Part shown: piece by piece, positions 1 through 5,183 of the stretch
Layout: the number at the start of each line of letters is the position of its first letter
How positions within the stretch are numbered: position 1 is the first letter of the stretch
NCBI GenBank assembly: GCA_003096235.1
Contig: PIXT01000111.1
Location: forward strand, 1 to 10,652
Direction of reading: 5' to 3'
DNA from: Candidatus Bathyarchaeum sp.
GTDB lineage: Archaea; Thermoproteota; Bathyarchaeia; Bathyarchaeales; Bathyarchaeaceae
DNA length: 10,652 nt
Notes under the pieces: generated by a model
The model's database searches: none
What the model was told of the DNA's origin: nothing
Seen by the model: the letters and a program-made list of their open reading frames with translations, nothing else
Made by a program: the position numbers and the translations under genes

Positions 1-309
1 ACAGCTGATGATATTGCACAAAAAGTCTTAGACAACCTGTCACCTAATCCCAGCGCCAACGATATTGCACAAGAAATCCTGAATCAACTGCCTGCGTATT
101 CAGAAGCTCCAACAGCAGAAGAGATTGCTCAGGAAATCTCAGCCATTCTGCCTGATAGTGCAAATGCTGAAGAATTTGCTCAGGAAGTTGTAGACAGGCT
201 TCCAGAAGAACCCGAATACAGAACAACAGACATCATCATTCTGGTAGCGGTTGTTGCGTTAGCAGTTCTTGCGGTATTTACTCTGTATTTGGTCAGAAAA
301 CAGAAGTAA
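1..309 (+). CDS. C-terminal end of a membrane-anchored surface protein with short amphipathic repeats (partial)
   Basis: The frame is open from the first base to a TAA at 307-309, giving 102 residues without a start, so the gene begins outside the window. Residues 3-67 hold four degenerate copies of a helical unit of the form [DE][IF]AQ[EK]xxxxxL, at about residues 4-13, 21-30, 41-50 and 58-67. They are separated by Pro/Ser/Ala-rich linkers. Residues about 78-97 form one hydrophobic helix, followed by the basic tail RKQK. The arrangement suits an extracellular stalk fixed by a C-terminal transmembrane anchor. Unlike the three surface genes downstream it has no PEF motif before the helix. The partial gene at the right edge breaks off in similar sequence (SADD versus TADD here), so the two may be paralogous S-layer-like proteins. 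Reading frame and anchor are clear; the function is inferred. Confidence 0.8.
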   Translation, partial: TADDIAQKVLDNLSPNPSANDIAQEILNQLPAYSEAPTAEEIAQEISAILPDSANAEEFAQEVVDRLPEEPEYRTTDIIILVAVVALAVLAVFTLYLVRKQK

Positions 310-324
310 CCCAACAATTTTTCC

Positions 325-344
325 CTCCCTTTTTTTTGTGGGAG
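325..344 (+). terminator. Oligo-T terminator after the first surface gene
   Basis: Eight consecutive T (330-337) begin 20 bases after the stop codon. They are flanked by CTCCC (325-329) and GGGAG (340-344), which could pair around the T tract. Archaeal RNA polymerase terminates at oligo-T runs without needing a hairpin, so the T tract is the main evidence. Confidence 0.6.
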
Positions 345-756
345 TAAACGCATTGGAAGAACTGGGGCTGAAAAGGCTCACACGGAAATAAAAATGACAA
401 AAATGATAGTAGCAAGTTTTGTTCATTTTTTTCTTCCTCTATAGCATCCGTGCGCGAGCCGCAGTAACCCCTTTTTTTCTTGATGTATCTGCGTTCGTTT
501 AAGGTGCTTATTTTGGTTGGATTGTAAACTATTGTTTTGCTTGTTTTTCAGAAAAAAAGCTTGTTTTCAACAATGATCTGCTATTAGACTGCTACTATGT
601 TTAACGGAAGTGTAAGTAAGTTTTTTGTTGTGGTGAGATTTTGTTTTTGTCAAAGTTTTTTGAGTAGGAGAATTAGTTTTTCTCAAATTTTTTTAACGAA
701 AATGCTTTTCAGGATGGTAATTGCAGTTATTGTTGGAGTCAGTTGGAGCTGACAAG
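345..756. other. T-rich intergenic region with no convincing gene
   Basis: About 410 bases lie between the terminator and the next start. Both strands are broken by stops, and I found no tRNA-like or C/D-box pattern. Several T runs occur (for example near 428-434, 472-479 and 684-694), and the stretch near 451-475 is the only GC-richer piece. A hydrophobic 16-codon mini-ORF (ATG 702, TGA 750-752) precedes the beta-helix gene and covers its Shine-Dalgarno GGAG (745-748). Its own start has no obvious ribosome site. The promoter of the downstream gene probably lies in the T-rich part around 680-695, but I cannot place a clear TATA box. Confidence 0.5.
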
Positions 757-2526
757 ATGAATAAATTGTGTTTGTGTGCATTATTGATAACAACACTTGT
801 TGGCGGGTTATTTTTGGTTGTTATTTTTGATTCTGTTGTTGTGCAAGCTTCTACGGATGTTAGTGGGGTACTGGTTTCTGATGATGTTTGGACTAAATCT
901 GGTGGTCCTTACTTTTTGACTGGAAACCTTCTTGTGGGCAATGGAGTAATTTTGACAATTGAGGCTGGGGCAACTGTTAACTTGAATGATTATTACCTGA
1001 TGGTGAATGGAACTTTGCGTGTAATCGGTGGTGACGCAGAGCATGTTCAGTTTAATGGCGGCGAAATCGTTTTTACGCCACACGCTGAAAGTTGGGATGC
1101 GCAGACTGGTTCTGGTAGTGTAATTGAGTATGCTGATTTTGCTTCAACTTCTTTGGGGACAAGTTCTGTGGCTTTGAAAGTGTGTGATAATTATCTTTTG
1201 AGTCTTGAAGTTGGTGGGGGGTCTGTAGTTTCTGGTAACACTGTTGTTGAACGGATGAACGTTAATTCTGGCGATTACGTTGCTGTGGTTTCGAATAATA
1301 CTATTTTAGGCGACGTCAGAGTATCAGGGTCAGCTGTGTTTTCGTTTAACGCTGTCTCTGGTGAAACCACTATTTCGAATGATTCACCTGTGATTTCTAA
1401 TAACACTTTGTCTGGTGGTGTTGCTGTTGCAGGGGGTTCGCCCATAATTTCAGATAACATAATTTTGGGTGGGCTGCAAGCGTCTGAACCACAGACCAAG
1501 TATAGCCCCTATTCTCCAACAATTAAATGCAACACAATTTCGAGCGGAGTTAGTCTTAGTTCAATTGAAGAATTACTTGAGCTTTCGTTTAACACAATTT
1601 ATGGTGGAGTATATGTTCCAAGCGGCTATGTCATGATTTCAAACAACACCATTAATGGTGGAATTAACTTATCTCCAGAAGGTAACTTCAAGGTCAACGC
1701 CACTATTCTAAACAATAATATTACGGGAGGAGCGATTGGTATTCGTCTTGCTCCTACTTCCAATATCTTTCTTTATGCAAGCAGTCGCACTGACGCTTAC
1801 ATTTCGGGTAACACAATTATTGGTTGTGAAACAGCAGGAATTCAGGTTGGCGGATCAGGAAACACTCAGGCGGGTCATACTCCACTGTATAATCTTGCAG
1901 TAATAGAAGAAAACACAATAATTAATTGCAATTACGGAATAGACGGAACCCGAAAAGACACGGTCAGAAATAACATAATTGCCTACAATAAGTACGGAAT
2001 TGAAGTCAGTTCAGTAGTTGAAGGGAACATAGTCTTCAACAATACTTACGGAATTGCTGGAGGACAAGACATTCAAAACAACCTCATCATGAACAATACT
2101 TATGGAATCACTGGCGGAGGAACCTTGATTATCGCAAACACAATTGTCAATAACTTTGTTGGAGTAGAAAGCAACTTCACAACTTTTGCGCATAACAACA
2201 TCTACGATAATTCTGAATATAACATCCGTTTCGGGTCAGGATACAACACAAACGTTGAATACAATTGGTGGGGCACAACAAACATTCAAGCAATAAACCA
2301 GACAATATATGACTACAAAAACGACTTTTTCATAGGAAAAGCCCGCTTTGTTCCCATATTGACTGAACCAAACCCAGAAGCACCGCCAATCCAAACACCT
2401 ACACTGCCCAAAACTTCATCAATCCCTGAGTTTTCTTCATTGACTATTTTGCTACTGGCTCTAGCTGTCGCATCAGTTGTCGTGATTTATCGAAGGCACA
2501 TGAACGTTTTGGATAAAAATGCTTAA
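757..2526 (+). CDS. Exported right-handed parallel beta-helix (NosD-like) surface protein with PEF-type tail
   Basis: Start ATG 757 has GGAG at 745-748, 8 bases upstream, and opens directly on a signal peptide (hydrophobic core about residues 8-24, likely cut near VQA-ST, residue 31). An in-frame TTG at 721 would add 12 residues but lacks a ribosome site. The 589-residue protein carries many short repeats of the type (I/V)SNNT(I/L)xGG between about residues 155 and 500. This is the signature of a right-handed parallel beta-helix (NosD/periplasmic copper-binding and pectate-lyase-like families), ending with NWWGTTN at 503-509. The C-terminus has a Pro/Thr-rich linker, IPEFSS (556-561), a membrane helix (about 562-578) and RRH. 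Many N-x-T sequons suggest N-glycosylation. No catalytic residues were recognised, so adhesive, structural or glycan-binding roles are all possible. The next gene starts 15 bases downstream, suggesting an operon. Codon choice shifts from T/G-rich to A/C-rich about halfway. Confidence 0.9.
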   Translation: MNKLCLCALLITTLVGGLFLVVIFDSVVVQASTDVSGVLVSDDVWTKSGGPYFLTGNLLVGNGVILTIEAGATVNLNDYYLMVNGTLRVIGGDAEHVQFNGGEIVFTPHAESWDAQTGSGSVIEYADFASTSLGTSSVALKVCDNYLLSLEVGGGSVVSGNTVVERMNVNSGDYVAVVSNNTILGDVRVSGSAVFSFNAVSGETTISNDSPVISNNTLSGGVAVAGGSPIISDNIILGGLQASEPQTKYSPYSPTIKCNTISSGVSLSSIEELLELSFNTIYGGVYVPSGYVMISNNTINGGINLSPEGNFKVNATILNNNITGGAIGIRLAPTSNIFLYASSRTDAYISGNTIIGCETAGIQVGGSGNTQAGHTPLYNLAVIEENTIINCNYGIDGTRKDTVRNNIIAYNKYGIEVSSVVEGNIVFNNTYGIAGGQDIQNNLIMNNTYGITGGGTLIIANTIVNNFVGVESNFTTFAHNNIYDNSEYNIRFGSGYNTNVEYNWWGTTNIQAINQTIYDYKNDFFIGKARFVPILTEPNPEAPPIQTPTLPKTSSIPEFSSLTILLLALAVASVVVIYRRHMNVLDKNA

Positions 2527-2541
2527 TGGAGAATCGCATGT

Positions 2542-3330
2542 ATGAACCCAAAAACTAAACTGCATTTACGTGCAATCTCAGTTTTGGTTTTAACTGTAAC
2601 CTTACTGTTGGCGACAATTCCAACTCCTAGAGCAGAAAACATTTCAACTGTGGCAGACATATTGGTGACTCCTGACCCTGCTGGGCTCTCTAGAATTCTC
2701 CAAATAAATGGAACAGTTACTCCTGCTCCTCCTGAAGGTTACTTCTACGTTGATATTGACTTCATACTTACTCAGCCTGATGGACGTGAAATTGTCTTAG
2801 GTCCCTACATATCTGACGCTAATGGAACAGTATGTGCTAATTTTGTTCCCGAACAATGTGGCACTTATGTTGTAGGATTCAAGCTTAATGAACAAACAAT
2901 AAACGGCGATTTATATCTAGAATCCAATTTCGCACCTACTGAGTTTGTTGTCCTATTGGATGTCCCTGAAGACGATAATATTGAACCTGTTGCCTTTTTC
3001 ACTTTTAGTCCTGCATCTGCAAGCATTAATGAAACAGTAGTTTTTGATGCCTCAGCCAGCATCGACCCCGACGGCTCAATCACCGATTATTTCTGGGATT
3101 TCGGAGATGGAACAACAGGAACTGGGCAAACCGCCGCCCACTCTTATGATTCAAATAGTAGCTACACTGTGGTTCTTACCGTAACGGATGACGGTGGACT
3201 AACAGACGTCACTACAAGAACAATCAACGATGCAATTCCAGAATTTCCATCATCAATAATTTTGCCGCTAATCGCAATTACTGCGTTAATACTTGTATTC
3301 TACAAAAAGAGACTACCCCGCCACCTCTAA
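2542..3330 (+). CDS. Exported PKD-domain protein with PEFPS sorting/anchor tail
   Basis: ATG 2542 has GGAG at 2528-2531, 10 bases upstream. The 262-residue product has a signal peptide (basic n-region, hydrophobic 11-24, likely cut after PRA, residue 31). A first domain at about 35-145 is of unrecognised, probably beta-sandwich, type. A PKD domain follows at about 148-228, shown by the DASASIDPDG stretch (169-178), WDFGDG (185-190) and VVLTVTDDGG (210-219). The tail is IPEFPS (232-237), a hydrophobic helix (about 238-254) and KKR. PKD domains are extracellular Ig-like spacers or binding modules. Sequons such as N33, N56, N94 and N163 suit a glycosylated surface protein. It lies 15 bases behind the beta-helix gene and is probably cotranscribed with it. 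Domain identity is firm; the partner or substrate is unknown. Confidence 0.9.
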   Translation: MNPKTKLHLRAISVLVLTVTLLLATIPTPRAENISTVADILVTPDPAGLSRILQINGTVTPAPPEGYFYVDIDFILTQPDGREIVLGPYISDANGTVCANFVPEQCGTYVVGFKLNEQTINGDLYLESNFAPTEFVVLLDVPEDDNIEPVAFFTFSPASASINETVVFDASASIDPDGSITDYFWDFGDGTTGTGQTAAHSYDSNSSYTVVLTVTDDGGLTDVTTRTINDAIPEFPSSIILPLIAITALILVFYKKRLPRHL

Positions 3331-3342
3331 CAACATAGGATA

Positions 3343-3350
3343 CTATTTAT
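3343..3350 (+). promoter_or_regulatory. TATA box of the propeller gene
   Basis: CTATTTAT lies 33 bases before the ATG at 3383 in the 52-base gap after the PKD gene. With the usual archaeal spacing, transcription would begin near 3370-3376, leaving a leader of about ten bases or fewer. No Shine-Dalgarno is seen, which fits a short-leader or near-leaderless mRNA and suggests the gene has its own promoter. Confidence 0.5.
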
Positions 3351-3382
3351 TGAAATCGAAATGGTATATCATGTGTGATTGA

Positions 3383-4672
3383 ATGTTGATTTGGAAAAAA
3401 CGGTTTGTTTCTGGCGCTTTTCTTTTTGTTTTGCTTAGTTTTTCGTCTATTATTTTTGTTGGAGCATCTTCAATGTGGAGCCAAACTTATGGCGGCACAG
3501 CATATGATTGCGCTTACACATTGGTTGGGACATCTGATGGGGGTTTCGCTTTGGCTGGTGAAACAAATTCTTTTGGTGCAGGTGAGTCTGATTTTTGGTT
3601 GGTTAAGACTGATGAGTCTGGAAACATGGAGTGGAACCATACTTATGGTGGTTCAGGAGTTGATTATGCCTTCGGGTTGGTTGAGACCTCTGATGGGGGT
3701 TTCGCTTTAGCTGGTTTAACGTACTCTTTTGGTGTTGGTGACTCTGACTTTTGGTTGGTCAAAACTGATGCCAATGGAAATGTGCAGTGGAACCAGACAT
3801 ACGGAGGCTCAGGAACTGATTATGCTTACGACTTGGTTGAAACCTCTGATGGAGGATACGCTATCGCTGGAGAAACACGATCCTTTGGTGCAGGTGAAGA
3901 AGATTTTTGGTTGATTAAGACCGACGGGTCTGGAAATATGGAGTGGAACCAAACATACGGAGGCACAAGATTTGAGTATGGTGGCGCTTTGGTTGAGCTC
4001 TCTGATGGGGGTTTCGCTTTAGCTGGAGGTTCAGACTCTTTTGGTGATGGAAGCTACGATTTTTGTTTGATTAAAACTGATGAGTTTGGTGCTTTGCAGT
4101 GGAACAAAACATACGGCGGATCAGGATATGATGTTGACTCCTCGTTGGTTCAGACTTCTGATGGTGGATTCGCTTTATCTGGTTTAACATTTTCTTTTGG
4201 TGCTGGTGACGCTGATTATTGGCTAATCAAAACAGATTCCGATGGAAACATGCAATGGAACCATACATACGGAGGTGCAGGAACCGATTACAACGACGGA
4301 TTAGTTGAAACGGCTGATGGTGGATTCGCTTTAGCTGGGATGCAATTTTCTTTTGGTGTAGGTGAATCTAATCTTTGGTTGGTTAAAACTGATGCGTCTG
4401 GGAACATGCAGTGGAACCAAACCTATGCTGGTGCAGGATTCAGCTATAATGGAGGCGGGTTGCTCGAGCTCTCTGATGGGGGCTTTGCTTTAGCTGGCGA
4501 AACGCGATCCTTAGGTGCTGGTGACGCTGATTTTTGGTTAATTAAAACTGACGAAAACGGCGTTATTCCAGAATTTCCATCATGGACTATTTTGCCATTA
4601 CTCTTTACCGCAACCTTACTGGTCATACTATGCAAAAAGAGATTAAACAAAAACATGCCCAAAAAATCATAG
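3383..4672 (+). CDS. Exported seven-repeat (probable beta-propeller) surface protein with PEFPS tail
   Basis: This is a 429-residue protein with a signal peptide (basic KKR at 5-7, hydrophobic 11-28). Seven repeats follow, each beginning at a Trp: W32, W84, W136, W188, W240, W292 and W344. The spacing is exactly 52 residues; the last repeat has one extra residue inside. The consensus is W-N-x-T-Y-G-G, then a variable loop, SDGGFALAG, SFGAG, DFWL[VI]KTD and GN. Seven units of about 50 residues with four strand-like segments suit a seven-bladed beta-propeller; this fold is inferred, not shown. The tail is IPEFPS (395-400), a membrane helix (about 401-417), then KKR. No active-site residues are recognised; such repeats commonly serve binding or display. 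The repeats are very alike at DNA level, so recent duplication or gene conversion is likely. A T run at 4709-4714 follows the stop. Confidence 0.9.
   Translation: MLIWKKRFVSGAFLFVLLSFSSIIFVGASSMWSQTYGGTAYDCAYTLVGTSDGGFALAGETNSFGAGESDFWLVKTDESGNMEWNHTYGGSGVDYAFGLVETSDGGFALAGLTYSFGVGDSDFWLVKTDANGNVQWNQTYGGSGTDYAYDLVETSDGGYAIAGETRSFGAGEEDFWLIKTDGSGNMEWNQTYGGTRFEYGGALVELSDGGFALAGGSDSFGDGSYDFCLIKTDEFGALQWNKTYGGSGYDVDSSLVQTSDGGFALSGLTFSFGAGDADYWLIKTDSDGNMQWNHTYGGAGTDYNDGLVETADGGFALAGMQFSFGVGESNLWLVKTDASGNMQWNQTYAGAGFSYNGGGLLELSDGGFALAGETRSLGAGDADFWLIKTDENGVIPEFPSWTILPLLFTATLLVILCKKRLNKNMPKKS
3476..4570 (+). repeat. Seven tandem 156-base coding repeats
   Basis: Units begin at the TGG codons at 3476, 3632, 3788, 3944, 4100, 4256 and 4412. 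The first six are exactly 156 bases; the seventh contains an extra codon. Part of each unit is nearly invariant in DNA: the 27 bases at 3688-3714 (unit 2) recur unchanged at 4000-4026 (unit 4), 312 bases or two periods later. Similarity goes beyond what protein constraint needs, so recent expansion or gene conversion is likely. Confidence 0.9.
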
Positions 4673-4703
4673 TAGCCGACTAATAGATGTTCATTGTTGA
4701 AAA

Positions 4704-4717
4704 CAGGCTTTTTTCTG
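4704..4717 (+). terminator. T-run terminator between convergent genes
   Basis: CAG (4704-4706) and CTG (4715-4717) flank six T (4709-4714) in the 65-base gap between the propeller gene and the convergent zinc-ribbon gene. The T tract is the main evidence. On the - strand the same gap gives only a run of four T (TTTT near 4698-4701). Confidence 0.4.
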
Positions 4718-4737
4718 GAAAACCAAGCAACTGTATC

Positions 4738-5061
4738 TTATTCTCTTTTCTCTACAACGATTCTACATTTTGTGGCTATTGCTGCTATTGCACCTAGGGC
4801 TGCAAGCCAAGGAACAAGAACAACGCCGATAACTCCAACTGTGGCTGGGATTTCCAGCAGGACATCGCCTTTTTCGTTTTTTACAATTATTCTTGTGACG
4901 TTTCCTTCATGAAGAAGCTCTTTTACGTGTTCGATAAGGTTTTCAGAGTCAACAGAGTACTCTTCACTGGTTATCTTCAAAACTTTAGCGCCACACGAAG
5001 AACAAAACTTTGCATCTTCCTCTAGCTTTGCGCCACACTTTGCACAATAAGACAAAAACAT
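4738..5061 (-). CDS. Zinc-ribbon plus DUF4342 small membrane protein
   Basis: The ATG at 5061 gives 107 residues. A TTG three bases further upstream is possible but sits almost on the G5 tract (5066-5070), which could serve as ribosome site. Residues about 6-27 form a zinc ribbon with two CxxC knuckles (C6, C9 and C21, C24, from YCAKCG and FCSSCG). The rest matches my memory of DUF4342. It has a segment with EEYSVDSENLIEHVKELLHE and then VTRIIVKNEKGDVLLEIP, followed by a hydrophobic stretch (about 70-95) rich in Gly/Ala/Val and a short IVVEKRE end. DUF4342 proteins have no established function known to me. The predicted form is a small membrane protein with a cytosolic zinc ribbon. It is divergent from the helicase gene, sharing a 122-base promoter region, and convergent with the propeller gene. 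The family call is from memory of the pattern. Confidence 0.85.
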   Translation of the reverse strand: MFLSYCAKCGAKLEEDAKFCSSCGAKVLKITSEEYSVDSENLIEHVKELLHEGNVTRIIVKNEKGDVLLEIPATVGVIGVVLVPWLAALGAIAAIATKCRIVVEKRE

Positions 5062-5183
5062 CAAGCCCCCAAACAGTATCCGTCAACAAGTTAAGTCTGA
5101 ACATCTTTTATCGGTTACGGTGACCTGCACAAAACTGTAGGCAAAGCATATTTTACACTCATCGGGTATGATAGAGGAGCAAG
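5062..5183. promoter_or_regulatory. Divergent promoter region between zinc-ribbon gene and helicase
   Basis: For the - strand gene, GATAAAAG (complement of 5105-5112) is a TATA-like box 44-51 bases before the ATG at 5061. For the + strand gene, CATATTTTA (about 5147-5155) is a TATA-like box about 30 bases before the TTG at 5184. This would start the transcript very close to its Shine-Dalgarno GAGGAG (5174-5179). An out-of-frame ATG at 5168 opens a 21-codon frame that ends at 5233 inside the helicase gene; I do not call it. Confidence 0.45.

Noticed and set aside
446..480. GC-richer patch followed by a T run, considered as a small RNA gene
   Set aside because: No cloverleaf, no C/D or H/ACA boxes and no convincing stem could be found.
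808..1083. 91-codon frame on the - strand inside the beta-helix gene
   Set aside because: Lies wholly inside a well-supported gene, no ribosome site, composition typical of a shadow frame.
3405..3914. Two + strand frames overlapping the propeller repeats
   Set aside because: They arise because the 156-base repeats keep a second frame open; no independent start signal or recognisable protein.
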